DNA of 64,000 nucleotides, taken from assembly GCA_018894105.1 (NCBI GenBank), contig CM032126.1:30726391-30790390 (forward strand), in the 5' to 3' direction. Below, piece by piece: positions 1-12,963 of the stretch. The notes under the pieces are model-generated. The model had not been told where the DNA came from. It was given only the letters and a program-made list of their open reading frames with translations, and searched no databases. The position numbers and the translations under genes were made by a program. How positions within the stretch are numbered: the first letter of the stretch is position 1; each line of letters begins with the position of its first letter. This DNA is from Jacaranda mimosifolia (Eukaryota; Streptophyta; Magnoliopsida; Lamiales; Bignoniaceae).

Positions 1-126
1 ATTTTGGGAAAATAATTTTGTTTTCCCAAAATATAACCAAATATATAAAAAAAAATTCTCCAAAATGCCAAATTAAAATTTTCAAAATATCCTCTTCTAT
101 CTTTCATTGTCTCCAAAACTTCCCCA

Positions 127-170
127 ATTTTCAATATATACATATATATATATATATATATATTATCATA
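127..170. repeat. AT microsatellite upstream of the Hlip-like gene
   Basis: An alternating TA run lies in an AT-rich upstream region (1-480). Nothing else is recognisable there. A CCAAT motif stands at about 494-498, where a promoter element for the gene starting at 651 could be, but no clear TATA box was identified. Confidence 0.6.
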
Positions 171-650
171 CATTTTTATTATTATTCTAACAATAAAAAA
201 GTTACTCAATTCCATTTTCACTCTAAAAATTCAACAAAAAAATATTGATTTAACTGCCACAGTAGAATTTGTCTCCTCCCAAAATATAAACAAATATACC
301 AAATTTCCCCTAAACAATTTTCTTACTATTCCCAAAACATAACTAAGCATATATCGCATTCTCCAATATCCTTAACTCCACTCCCAAAACTCATTTTCAT
401 AAAAACATAATTTAAAACACATAATTCATATCCAAATATTACTTAATATTTTTCCCGAAGAAATTTGAGGTGTACTTAAGCCAAAATAGCTATCCAATGC
501 TATGGCGTACTGGATAGAAACTCAAGCAGAGACTCAACTGTTCAAGTGGATGAGAAAATGCCAACGTTGTCCGTCAATCCTTCCATCTACGGCCACTCTA
601 AACTCTCCGTATACACACAGAGAAGTTCTTGAAAAATAACGAAAGAAAAC

Positions 651-3600
651 ATGTTGACTTCTTTGGCACTGCCTATTATCAATGGGGGCGTCCCGTTATC
701 CCCACGACAATTATCTTCCTCTAATTTGCATTCTTCTGCTGGTATCAGGTAAGTTCTATAAAACTCTCAAAAACCAGGTTTTCTTTGTGCTTAATTGTTC
801 TTTTGCTTGAAGCCCATCAAAATCTTGATCTTCTGTACTTAACTCTATAATTCGATTTTTGTAGTATTTCATCTTCCAGGAAGTGGTCTTTTTTACTCTC
901 TTTCAGAAATGTATCAGAATTATTATTTCAAGAATTATCACTTATTCTGCATGCTGTGAATTGTGAAAAGGGTGTGTTCTTCTTTTTTGATTTGTGTAAA
1001 ATGATGGAGTATGCTAGATTTTTATATTAATATTATTGGTCCATTTCTTTTGCCAAATCTCATTTGACTTATTTTAGGGGTGGCTTTGGCAGTCTGTTTC
1101 TTAGCAATTCCTCACGAAAGTCTTTATCTTTGAGATTTCTTTAACGGAAAACCATCATTTTTTGACATTTCTAGAAGAGGAGTAGGCTGTGATTCAAGTA
1201 GCAGGGGTTTTGACCTTTTACATTATCCTGTTTTCACTAGCTTTTTGGACTGAATATGGAGCTATATTTTAGGTAAGAACGGTGCAATTACGTAGACAAC
1301 TTCATATTTAGGATGTGACTGGTTAACCCCTTGGCTATTGTTTAAGTTGGAGACTCTGAAATGCATTGCACAGAACATGTCTTATTGGGGCCAAGACAGG
1401 TTACATGGTTTGTTTACAAACATTCGAAACATTAAAATTAATAAATTATACATATATCTTAAAAAATTAAATCTCATTTGGACTTGACCTGCAAGATGTT
1501 TCTAATGTTCTTTTTGCCCCCTTGAAAGAAAAGACATGATTATTGCACCATTTATTTGGTTGTATTTCAATGTCCTCTCTCTTCTAGGAGGGGATTGCAA
1601 CAAGAGCAGGATGTGAGATTGTTTCCTCGAAGAACAAGGAGTCAAGCAGTCCGTGTCTTGGCAAATCCAAATGTACGCACCACCCAAGGCTTCTGCATGT
1701 ATAATGCCAATATATTGGTTTGAATATGGTGAAAGCTGTATTTAGGTATGTGATTAGTGATATGCAACCAGCGTGTATGTCTCACAGTTAGACTCAATTG
1801 CTTGAATAAAGGTTGCTTGTAAACATTTACCGAGTTAATGGCTGTTTATATACAAATGAGTCCTTGAAGTGGCAATTTTATGCCAAATAGGCCTAGATAC
1901 TTTTCGTGGCGGTCAAACTTTTCCTTGGTTTCTGTTGTTCGATTAATCTTGAGCTGGAAGTATAGTAACCATTCACTAGTAAATGTTTTGCTAAAGAAAA
2001 TACAAATTTTCTGCCCGTCCAATGGTTGACAGTATCATTGAAAGAAAAATCAAATAAATAGAAGGAAGAGTAGAAGTATAATTTGAGAATCAGCTGACTC
2101 AATCACTCCTCTCCAATTACCAGCTACAAGCTGCCAGCGTCACCACCAAATCTTCATCATCCCAAGCCTGTTGTTGCTACCCTTAACATCCACTGTGAGT
2201 CTTCTTAACTTACCCCACTCTTCTCCCCTTCTTAACCATTTTCCTATCGATTCCACCAATTGCTGTCATCAGCTGATCATCACCAGCCAATGGTGTGACC
2301 TTGCATCTATGCTATGCGATAATAACCATGGATCATTTGGGATTAATTGGCAATATCATTGGACCTAAGTCTTTCAAAAATTGATCATTTGTCAAAAAAT
2401 TGCAAAACTTACTTATAATTACAATAATGTTATGGTAGTAACATGCTCATGATATTAAATGTTTCATATAAACCATCTCTTAGGTTAATATGCCTATATA
2501 TTTTACTAGGTGGTTTAGACATTGGTGACTCACTGCCATGAAGCTAAGAAGTGTTTTCTTTGTGTGGCCACATTTTAATCTGTAACTGAAGTCCATCAAC
2601 CATTTTCTCTTTGATTCTTGCTGCTAGCGTGATGGCTTTCAGCTTCCTTTCTAGAATGCATGCAATGTTTGTTTCTTAGAAGCCCATGATGCTGCTCTGT
2701 CTACCAAGAATAGATCTCCATCTAGATGTGAATCTAGTATTTCATGTTAATTTTCGTATTGGCTTCACAAAAGCCTTCTAATTTTGCTGGAACTCTGTTG
2801 TAGAAGAGACCCAATTCATGGTTCTTTTATATATCCAGACACTCTTCTAATTCCTTTCAAGGCTTGATACTTCATGAGCTTTAGTTTCAGTAATTCAGTT
2901 CATGTCCTCTTTTATATATTGGCGCATTCTTTTTGGATCATCCATCTTAGTTCTGATTCAAATACAACTTCCCTGCATTTTGTGCCAATAGCAAGTCTCT
3001 TTGTCTTTGTTGAATTGCAAACAAGGGTGGGTTTGGCCAGAGCAGTACCTCTCTGTGTTTAAATTATCCCATGAGAAGGTGAGAGATGGAAAAGAAAGAG
3101 GATAAGATGGTTGGAATATTCATTATAACTTTCCCTGTATGGAGTATCGTAGTGGACATATGCATTAAACCAACTTAAACTTACCTCTTCCTCAAGTTAG
3201 GATACATGTACAGGTGGAAGAGAATTTGACACCTAGCATTTTCTAGTTGAGATTAAGATTTGGTAATAGAAAGACACAAATTTTCATATGTTCACAATAC
3301 AAAAGAAGAAAGAAACAAAGGCGTTCCTGCACTAGAGATAATCAGCCTACCAGCAAGAGCAGCCTAGATCATCTAACTTTGAATGCTCCACCAGCTGACT
3401 TTGTGCTATAATTTTCTTGAAAAATGATGAGTCTAGTGCAACTCAAATGTTTCAGTAACCCGAATCATAGGCTAAAGAATCAATTTCTAGCTACAAATTC
3501 AAATTCAAATATGTTTCAGCAATTATGTTGAATGTGAGAAGCATCATTTGTGACCCTGAAATGCCAATTTGCATAATTTTTGTGGGAAATAAAACACATA

Positions 3601-6432
3601 CACCTGAAATCACCAATAGGGTTTTCCCTTATATGAAACCTGTCTGCTTATTAAGCACTGGATTTCCCATTGCGAAGGATTCATAATCTTGTTTGATCAA
3701 ATTAAAGCTCTCTCTGAAGCTTTTTCATTATTATATATCTCCCAATCTCAATTTCTTTCTGTTCTCTGTTCTTGTAGAAATCATAGTTATGCTTTGTATT
3801 TCTCTGAGGGCCTTGTTGAAGATAGCTGCAAAAGCATCCATTTTTATTTTTGTCCTGCACTGGGCGGCATCTTAACCTTGCTTGAATACTTTACTTAAAG
3901 AAACTGATTCATTTCAATTATGTGAAGACATTCAAGTCTTTTAGGTATTCCCCATCCACAACTGCACCTTAGGGATTGGTGGTTTGGCCTCCCTGATAGT
4001 CTTTTTGTAACATAATTTTGAATTTAACAGCCTTGGCAATGGCTTCTGCAGCAGCTAGAAAACCTTTATCTCTCTTTAGTTTCTGACAAATGCTAACAAT
4101 TCCAATAATAAGTAGCAGGCAATGTGGGATGTTCTGGGGAAAATATGAAAATAAGGTAAGAAGGACGGCATGAAGCCTGGTTTCACTTTATTTAGAATGG
4201 AAATGTTTTCTGCTAGTAGTTTGCTATGAGGATTGATGGTTGTTCACTTCTAGATACAGCAAAAACCTTCCTAAGCTACCAAATTAATGGTATCCCAAGC
4301 TAAACCAAAATTTTACGTTCTACATTGTAAATATAGCATGGCACAGATCTATTATTGTTCTTCAAAAAGTTCAACAAATATTTACAAGCTTATATGGGCT
4401 TCGATTCCATCCTAGTTTAGTGAACACAAAATTGATTCCTAAATTTTGCCAAGAGTGGCACCACTCCTTGTATTCTCTTGAGTGAAGTCTTCCCCTACCT
4501 CATTAGGTATCAAATTTTACTCAAAAAGCGGTTTCATTCGAAAAGAAGTAAAAATAAATACTCATCCTCTTTATAGATCCCACACTGGAGATATACATAT
4601 TATTGAAACTTTCTTGCATTAACAACTTTTCTATGTGATTACCGTCAATCCTTTTAAAAATGTTTTTCTATTTGTTTTAAAATTTTTTTACCATTATCTA
4701 GTCATTTTTATTTTTCTTGTGTTTACTTTTTCTTTTTCTTTTTTAATCTAAAAATAAATCCGTAATTTGTTTGTTTGCATAGGTCACCCTTTTGATCACA
4801 ATTAATAATTAGGAAAACATCCTATAAGGGCTGATTTTACTGATATTTTTTACACTGAATAAACTGTATGAGGGTTGGATTTTATTTTCGTGCAATTTTC
4901 GGATTATCCAGATGAATTAAGGCGTCGAAATTTTTAGGAACTTGAAGAACAGGTGGCCCACATCTCAATTTAAGCTGATGGAAACATGTTTAAGCATGCA
5001 CTTGTAAGATGGGGCTACCTCCATCCATGACCAATATATTGCCTCATCAGCACACATCTGCATGAATAGCCCCTCCAAATAATGTTTTCTTGACCAAAAA
5101 AAGGCATCTTCCTGTTTTGGCTGTTATACAGGTATCTCCAGGTAAAAAAAATTCAAACAAAGAAGTGGTTATGGTTGATCCTTTGGAAGCAAAGAGATTA
5201 GCAGCAAGACAGATGGAACAAATTAAAGCAAAAGAGAAATTCAAAGTAAGATTCCATTTTGATTGAACAATTTGTTCTATTTGGAACTATTGAGTGATGG
5301 GAAAAGGCATGGTTATGACATCAAAATTCTAATTAGCAATCTTAGTTTTAGGTCCATTTGAGGTCATATTCTTTTGTGATGTAAAGTGGTCTTGAATTTT
5401 CAGTATGTTCTTGCTACTTGACATTGGTCTTTACAACTTGAGAAAGATGCCATCTTTTTACAAACTTAAGCCCTAGTTTATCAGATACTAGAACACTTAA
5501 TGATACTTAGCATTTCAGTTAATGCAATTTCTAGAAGTTAACTCTAGTGGGAAGGACTATATTGACGTGGCCACATTACAGTTTATACACATTATTTATT
5601 TATTTATTTTCCTCTCTTTCTTTCTTTCTGATAACATCTGTTACAGGTGATAAGTAGACAAACTAATAGTTTTGCTGTTTACTGCTGAATCTTATCCCTT
5701 AATCCTTCCACATAATTTTTGTTTTATAATATTCTATCACTTTCTATATCCACACTTCTCCCCTTTCTGACCCTTCAAACCTTTTCGCTCCCTAAATGGG
5801 CTTTTTTTTTTTTTTCCCTTTAAAATTTTTGGCGTTGGACTGAGTTTGCACATTCAAATGCTTGGGTTATTTTAGAATCAAACGCAATAAATTAGTCTAT
5901 AATGTTTTTATTCCTGATCTTTTCCTTTTTCATTGTACCAATAATTTCTCGTTAATGTTTATAGAGCAAGAAAGAATCTAATTCCAGGGAATGAACAGTT
6001 TAATTAATGATATGGTGGATATAAGACATAGAGTTCTTTTCCTATTCACATTTTCACAGAGCACATAAGTAAAGATATAGATAAAAGGAGACAAATTTCT
6101 ATTAGTAATAACAGTTAAATTGGTTTCATTTTTGTGCTGAAGTTTTGTCCCTCAGAATAAGGTGATTTATGATATCTAATGTAACTATGAATGCAACAGA
6201 AACGCTGTAAAATTGAAGCAATCAATGGTGCTTGGGCCATGATTGGTCTTACTGCCGGATTAGTCATTGAAGGTCACACTGGAAACAGCATTATGGCTCA
6301 GGTAAGTTGTCCAGGAAGACGGACTTTTCTTGGTAAATATTTTAACAAGTTTCCATTTATTGCTTTTTGATTCTGTTCCTACTACAGTTGGCTGGATACT
6401 GGGCTGCTTTTGTTGGTTTCTTTGTGAGATAA
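651..6432 (+). CDS. One-helix Hlip/LHC-like chloroplast protein, five exons
   Basis: Exons I infer: 651-748, 1588-1672, 5132-5245, 6200-6301 and 6388-6432. They join in frame to 147 residues and a TAA stop. All introns are GT-AG; the donor of exon 2 (GTACGC) is weak. Residues 1-60 are rich in Ser, Leu and Arg and end in VRVLANPN, which resembles a plastid transit peptide. Residues 62-99 are charged and probably helical. Residues 104-124 carry KIEAINGAWAMIGL, the chlorophyll-binding motif of high-light-induced and LHC-like proteins (E105, N108, M113), followed by a hydrophobic C-terminus ending GFFVR. Family members sit in the thylakoid membrane and bind chlorophyll during photosystem assembly or light stress; that role is inferred here. 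The usual motif Arg is Ala110. It differs from OHP1 and OHP2 as I know them, so I give no symbol. An upstream ORF of 45 codons (502-639) would precede it if transcription starts before 502. Confidence 0.8.
1673..5131 (+). other. Long third intron zone of the Hlip-like gene (intron 2 of the CDS)
   Basis: This 3.46-kb intron separates the transit-peptide exons from the helix exons. It begins GTACGC and ends with a TTATACAG acceptor. I read it on both strands and found no convincing coding exon, transposon terminus or RNA gene. Short open frames at 2171-2368, 2874-3062 and 3689-3898 lack any recognisable protein family. The other introns are 839 bp (749-1587), 954 bp (5246-6199) and 86 bp (6302-6387). 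Confidence 0.7.
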
Positions 6433-9149
6433 GCATTGGTTTCAAGGTTTGGGAACTGCTGATATTAACCCTATTGATCATTGGTATTGAAATTATGCGA
6501 CGTTATAAAGCAATGGATTTATCCTCCCTGTTTTTCATTTGTTCTGAATCACATCTCTAATGAATGTTTCATATCCTTACATGTCATTATTCTGGCAATG
6601 TACATTTCTTGAAATTAATAACTATTGCAGCTGCATTTTTTATGCATTAAGACAAGATTAATATTGGTGGCAACTAGTTAGGTTCATATTTTAGCCACTA
6701 CTGCAACTGAATTCTTACAACCCAAGATGATGAGTACTTTTTTTTTTTTTTTTTTCCCCCGAGACAAAACCCAAAAAGATGTAGGATGAATATCCAAGTG
6801 TCAGTTCTTTTCGTGGCAGGATATGGTCTTTGTGGGTTTTGGAAAAAAGATTCTATGTTGAACCCTAAAACTCCATGAAAGACGATTAAATGAGAATAAA
6901 AGAAAACCGGTTGTTTCTGATCTTGATGCAAGTAAAATCCTCATGTAGAATTGTGTCCTTTTGTCCTCAGGCATTCACTTTACTGAAGGAATTTGTTCCT
7001 TTGATTTTCCTCTCTTTCTTAAAGACAGGAATTCATGATTTCTTGGTCTGTTAAAAAGATGTTATCCTATATTCTTTCTTACTGTTTGCTTTTGATCCAT
7101 ATGGTGTTTTTTCGGCGTTTCTTTTGGAAGTACTTTTGATGATGATGAGGATGCAAGAAATGTGGGAATCCAAGCATGCTTTATTTCTGATAATATGAAA
7201 AGACAACCTTGGTCAAGTAAAACTGTTCATGTTTGATGAAATTTCCCAGGATGGCCTCCTTTAGAAAAGATAGGGACAAACGAGGTCAGCTACATTCACT
7301 TACAAATGACATTAAAAGATAATGTCTCTTCAATAGGGAATTTCATGCCGTGCATTTGGATACATATTTAATTGTATTGTAAATTGTAGAATGAGAATAC
7401 AATGATGCTGTAAAATAAAATGTTGAAGTCTACATGTAAGATCTAACTATTGATAAAATTTTATTATATACATATTCAGTTTGATAGCATAACATGATCT
7501 CTCTTAACTAGAGAACAATATACAAACCAAGTGAAGAGAATAAAAACTTTGGAATATATATGACAATCTCTTCGATTTTTTCGGATAAACGGTGCTCCGC
7601 AGGGCATATTGCATATTTATAGGTAGCGAAAGAATGTGATGCGAAGTGTAGTTTAAATGGCAAAATTGAGAGATTGAGATTGTGAAATATTGAATTTGAA
7701 TCCTACCAAACACTAGTTGTTTATTGATTGTAAATTGTTATCAGTTGTTAAAATTTTATAATTGTTGACAAAAGATATTCGTGATGTAAAATTATTGTAA
7801 TTGATTAACTCAAACAAAAATTGTAAAGCTATTTGGTCCTAAAATTGATGTTAATAGAAAGAGAAATTGGGCAAAAAGTGAATGTCCCACTACATTACAT
7901 CAAGTCCTCAATTTCTATCCCTTAAATTAGTACAATATTCTTACCTTACCAATTGGGACAAAACTTTATCCATTTCAAGTTCCTTATCTATACGGCACAC
8001 CACTAACTATATCCATTTGCGTCCAACAGTAATTAACTATAAAAGTGTTTGCCCTATTCCATTCACCAATTCCAATTAATTTTAAGCCAATTTTTGACTT
8101 CCTCTTCCTCTTCAAAAATAATGTTTATCCTTCAAAGCCTCCAAGGGGGACTATTACCAAACACAATCTGATTACATTGGAAAGTATTCCAAAGACAAAG
8201 ACTTGGTGGTCACATTTGATAAAATCAAATCTCTGCCAACTGGGTTCAACCCTCATCCATTTTACACTTTTTTCTTTCATTAGTCTATCTTAATTTCCAC
8301 ACTTACAATTAATAATTTATGTGCCTGTCTCATCACACGATTACTTTTCTATTTTAACGTGATGCAGCCATTCGGAGAAACATTATAATATAAATAAAAT
8401 ATTTGTGCGTAATAATATGGTTCTTACATGGAAGCAGCCTCCTAGCTAGGAAAACGAATTGATCAAAGATAGACACAGATGTGAATTGATAGACACATGA
8501 ACTGTCTGTATTGAATGGGAGATGAAAAAATGTGACTTTTCCTCTTATTAAGACTTGGTCTGCATTTTTTTTTTTAAATCAAATTAACTCCATTAGCATC
8601 TAAGCACGACATATATATGATTGATGATTCGATACATCTTCATCATTATACATTATAAATACTAGCATTTTTAGCACATTTTATGTTATGCTTAAATTTT
8701 TATAGTATAAAATAAATAAAAATATTTAATTTTTTATATAATATTCTAACTTTATAATTATTTCAATATACTTATTTAAGAAAATGAGAGAGAGAGAGTG
8801 GAAACTAACTTTATAATAATTTCTCAATATACTTATTTAAGAGAGAGAGAGAGAGTGTTGAAACTATCTTGTCATTCTTTTTTAGAATAAGGTTAATTTT
8901 GTCAATTTATTAAAAAATACATCAAGATGGTTAACAAAGCCCTCACACTTTATTTATATATATAGATGAATGTTTCAAATTATTTCACATCACCCACTTT
9001 ATATTTACCAAATGGGATTTTAATATAAATATTAATGTTCATTATTTGTACAAATATATTAAAATAATTGAGTGGTTATTTAGTTCAAAACATTACACTC
9101 ACAAACTCATGCCTTTATGTGTGAGTTCGACCTTTGAATTTTAATAAAC
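6433..9149. other. Intergenic, no gene seen
   Basis: This holds the 3' flank of the Hlip-like gene followed by AT-rich DNA. I see no coding family on either strand. A poly-T run is at about 6738-6756. Several motifs like TTTGGATACA and CCAAACAC near 7350 and 8160 could be remnants of MITE termini, but I could not pair them. Confidence 0.5.
8749..8866. repeat. Two tandem 59-bp units with GA microsatellites
   Basis: Units 8749-8807 and 8808-8866 both read ACTTTATAAT..ATTT, then AATATACTTATTTAAG, then a GAGA run, then GTGG or GTTG and AAACTA. The GA tract differs slightly in length and register between the copies. This is a local tandem duplication with microsatellite growth. Confidence 0.8.
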
Positions 9150-9152
9150 TTA

Positions 9153-10367
9153 GGCCATGTTTGGTTGATGGGATTAAGCGGGATTAGGAAAAATTATCAC
9201 ACTCAATCCAATGTTTGGTTAGTATGATTGTATATACATGACCCGTATTTTATCATCAAGCCCGTATATATAAACTCAATTCTTGATATTAATAAACCCA
9301 CCTCACCCCCTTGGATTATTTATCCCATTTGAGCCATTTTAGCAAAAAGTCCAATTGGCCCTTAAATTTTTTTGGCAAATTACTAGAATGCCTAAATTAT
9401 AAAATAGTTTTTTTGAGAAATTAAATTATTATAAATAATTTCATATTTTTCTGTAATTATAAAATTATGAAACTATTTTTGAATAGTTATGTGAAGAAAA
9501 ATTATTATAAAATTAATTATTTTTTATTACTATCTTGAATAATTATAATATTATTTGAAAATTATAAAAAATAATTATGGATTATGAGAGTAAATTATAG
9601 ATTAATAATCAATAAGGCCTTTCAATTTATAAAAATAAATTAATGACTAATAATTTTGGAAATTATAAGTAATAACTTGTTTATTTTAAATTAATAATTT
9701 AAGAAAATTAACAAAATGAATTATATATTATAATTTTATGAAATGAAATTAATGATTCTGAATTTACATTATAAATTAAAATTTAATAATTTTGAATAAT
9801 ATTAAAACAATTTAATTTTTTTTGAATTAGTAATTTCAAAAAATTGAAAAAAAAAAAATAAGTCAAGCTATTAATATTGGAAAATTATTAAACTGATCCA
9901 AATGTTATATTTACACATATCATAACTATAAAAAAGTTAATTTATTTTTATTCTAATTTATTAATTTTATAAATTAATGTTTGTGAAAAATTATAAAAAT
10001 AAATTAAAAATTATGGGTTATATTCCTTCTGTTGAGACTTTGGGAAGTGATTAAATCAATAAAAATAGGGAAGGAAAATAATTTGAAAAAAGTGAGCGTG
10101 TCTCTGCAACTATTTATTGCAAAAATAATTTGTGAAAAAATAAGAAGAAAAATAATTATTTGTCTTTTTTAAGTTAAAGGTTAGCATTGTCATTTCATAA
10201 AACAATCAAATGGCAATGATTATTATATCTCCAACCAAACAACAATCATGTGAGTACATTAACAAATAATCATACAAACTAAACAACACTATAATAGTTA
10301 ATAATCCCACAACTTATCATGAAATAAGTTATCAAGGGATAAAGTTAAAATCCAACCAAACTTGTCC
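9153..10367. mobile_element. PIF/Harbinger-like non-autonomous element
   Basis: The left end reads GGCCATGTTTGGTTGATGGG. The reverse complement of the right end reads GGACAAGTTTGGTTGGAT. Both ends are flanked by TTA (9150-9152 and 10368-10370), the TWA target duplication known for PIF/Harbinger and Tourist-type elements. The 1,215-bp interior is very AT-rich with no coding frame, so it would need a transposase supplied elsewhere. The superfamily follows from termini plus target duplication. The terminal match is imperfect, which suggests an old insertion. Confidence 0.72.
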
Positions 10368-10370
10368 TTA

Positions 10371-10790
10371 AGGTATTAAATGTTTAAAAATAGATATATA
10401 TATATATATCGGAGTGGGTGGCGCCGCATGGAATTTGGCGAAAAATCAACTGTTTTTGGAGGTTGATTTGGGATTGACCCAAATCCGTAAACGTGGTCAG
10501 GATAATAGCCAACCATTTCCCATGGCATCAAAAGCGTGGCTTTCGGCTATCCCACTCTACAGAGAGAGATCTTTGTGGGCTCATAAGTCGCCTTTCTAGT
10601 AGATTACGAGATATGACCAAAGCCCACAAGCCAACCACATCCAGACTCGAGACCAATAACACGACAACAGGTCATTGTCCTTGTAAAGTGTAGCTGATGG
10701 GATGTTTGGTATCATCCCAAAAATTGGGGCCCTTAAAATTTTTTATGGAATTTGTTTCATTTTGTTTTAAGGGTCACTTATTTAAAAGTA
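10371..10790. other. Gene-free spacer with a GC-rich patch
   Basis: After a TA run (about 10392-10410) comes a GC-richer stretch, 10411-10690, unlike its surroundings. It contains a perfect short hairpin, GATTTGGG-ATTGA-CCCAAATC, near 10464-10484. Two overlapping 60-residue frames are open here but match no family I know. Confidence 0.5.
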
Positions 10791-11374
10791 CAAAAAGCAC
10801 TTTTTAATTTCATGTTCAGTTTTCACTTGATTTTTGTTAGAAGAAACTCTCTAGTTTTGTTAAAATTTTAGAAATCACTCCCTACTCACTTGATTTGACA
10901 AAAATGTCCTTAAATATAATATTTTTCACTCATTTTTTCTCACTTCTTCTTCATTCACACAAGCAAATAGTAAACCATATCATACGCTTATTACCAGAAA
11001 CAGAAAGAACAAAAAAAACGCAACAAGCTCTACAACGGGAACGAGAATAATCGTCGAAGCCAACAACCAGCAACCCGACATCTGCATTGTCTTCTTCTCC
11101 TTTTATTTTCATCATTTTTGGGTTTCTTCTTCTTCTCGATTTCTTCTCAGTTGCTTCTAAGTTTCTTGTATTTTTTCGACGATGTCAACCAGTAGTGAAG
11201 GAGGAGTGTTCAATCAAGTGTTGGAAAGTTGCCGCTACAAAGAACAGCTCCATATAATGTCATAAATATGGTCTTACTGCATTTGACATTGAAGATGAAC
11301 ATTGTTGACATCCTGGTAAACCAAAAGGATGAATCAAGCAGCAGTGCAAAGAAGAGCAGTGATATTTTAAGATA

Positions 11375-12720
11375 ATACTTCTACAGAATCTAAACTGTAC
11401 TGCAGTTTGCAAAGTTTTGTGCTTGAAGTGTTCTGAAATTATACTCTGTTTATTTGAAAATCTTTCTCTGCTTGGAGCGTTCTACATTATACTTCATTGT
11501 AATTAAAATTGTACTTCATCTCACAAAAAATGTACTCTATTATGTAAGTTTTATACTTCAAGTGTTCTACTAATGGATTATCCAAAATTGTACTACAATT
11601 TATAGCAGTCTATACTTGAAGTGTTCCCAAACTGTACGTCTTCTATCTAAAATTATACTTTTAGTTTTCTGAAATTATACTTCATTTTACCAAAATATGT
11701 ACTACATTCATTGAAGTTTTATACTTCAATTGTTCTATTTATTGATTATCCAAAACTATATTGCAATTGCTAGGGTTTTATACTTCAAGTGTTTTGAAAT
11801 TGTATTTCACTTTATCTAAAATTGTATTTCTATTTTCTGAAATTATACTTTGTTTTATACTTTATTTTACCTAAACATGTACTCTATTCATTGAAATTTT
11901 ATACTTCAAGTGTTCCGAAATTGTACTTCATTTTATCTAAACATGTACTTCAGTTATCTAAATTTATTATTTAAGTTTTATACTTCAAGTGTTCTACTAA
12001 TGGATTATCAAAAATTGTATTGTAATTGCTAAGGTTTTATACTTCAGGTGTTCTGAAATTGTATTTCACTTTATTTAAAATTGTACTTCATTTTATTTAA
12101 ACTTATACTTCAATTATCTGAATCTATTATTTAAGTTTTATATTTCAAGTGTTCTACTAATGGATTATCCAAAATCGTACTGCAATTGCTAAGGATTTAT
12201 ACTTCAAGTGTTATGAAATTGTACTTCTTTTTTTATAAAATTGTACTTCTGTTTTCTAAAATTATACTTCATTTTACCTAAACATATACTCTATTCATTG
12301 AAGTTCTATACTTCAAGTGTTCTGAAATTATACTTCATTTTATCTAAACTTGTACTTCAGTTATCTAAATCTATTATTTAAGTTTCAAGTGTTCTACTAA
12401 TGGATTATCCAAAAATTGTATTGTAATTGCTAAGGTTTTATACTTCAAGTGTTCTAAAATTGTTCTTCTTTTTATATAAAATTATACTTAACCTTTTACA
12501 TAAAATTGTACTCCATTATTTAAGTTTTATAAAGTTCTATTAATTTTATACTTCATTTTACCTAAAGTTCTATACTTCAAGTGCTTTACTTATTGATTAT
12601 CCAAAGTTGTACTGCAATTAATAGTATTTTATACTTCTATTGTTCTGAAATTGTACTTCGTTTATTTGAAATTACCCGACCATACTGAATTATTCTACAT
12701 ATTGTACTTTATTTTACCTA
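11375..12720 (+). repeat. Degenerate array with TACTTCAAGTGTTCT core
   Basis: About 1.3 kb is built from variants of TATACTTCAAGTGTTCTG, AAATTGTACTTCATTTTA and CTACTAATGGATTATCCAAA. The GGATTATC segment recurs near 11573, 11745, 12002, 12158, 12402 and 12595, giving a higher-order unit of roughly 160-260 bp that is not strictly periodic. TGTACTTC occurs in one orientation only, on the plus strand. Confidence 0.8.
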
Positions 12721-12737
12721 AAATTGTACTTCATTTG

Positions 12738-12963
12738 TCAACCTCAAGGGATGCAATCGAGGAGGAAATTAGTTCGACCAATGCATCGCACAATGAATTA
12801 ACTTTAATTAGCAACTCAATTGATGCATGGAGGAATTGCATATATGGAGAGGGTAAGACATTCAAGGATGCTCAGGAGTTTATAATTATGCTTAAGAATT
12901 ATGCGGTGTCTACTTTGCGGTCATTTAAATACAAAAATTATGTTGTCCGAGATATCAGCTATT
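12738..12963 (+). pseudogene. Remnant MuDR-type domain of a MULE transposase
   Basis: An open frame on the plus strand (12651-13046) includes IYGEGKTFKDAQEF, then MLKNYAVSTLRSFKYKNYVV. This spacing (G..F.....EF...L..YA......F.Y.KN) is the pattern of the N-terminal MuDR domain, thought to bind DNA, of plant Mutator-like transposases. The family's catalytic core (DDE) and zinc-finger tail are absent. Upstream sequence in the frame (from 12651) is translated array repeat, and from 12942 the frame runs into the 122-bp tandem repeat, so this is a fragment and not a full gene. Its presence is the main reason to call the surrounding element Mutator-like. Confidence 0.65.

Noticed and set aside
2171..2368. 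Coding exon in the long intron of the Hlip-like gene
   Set aside because: No splice sites in frame with the neighbours and no recognisable protein; the five-exon model already gives a complete protein.
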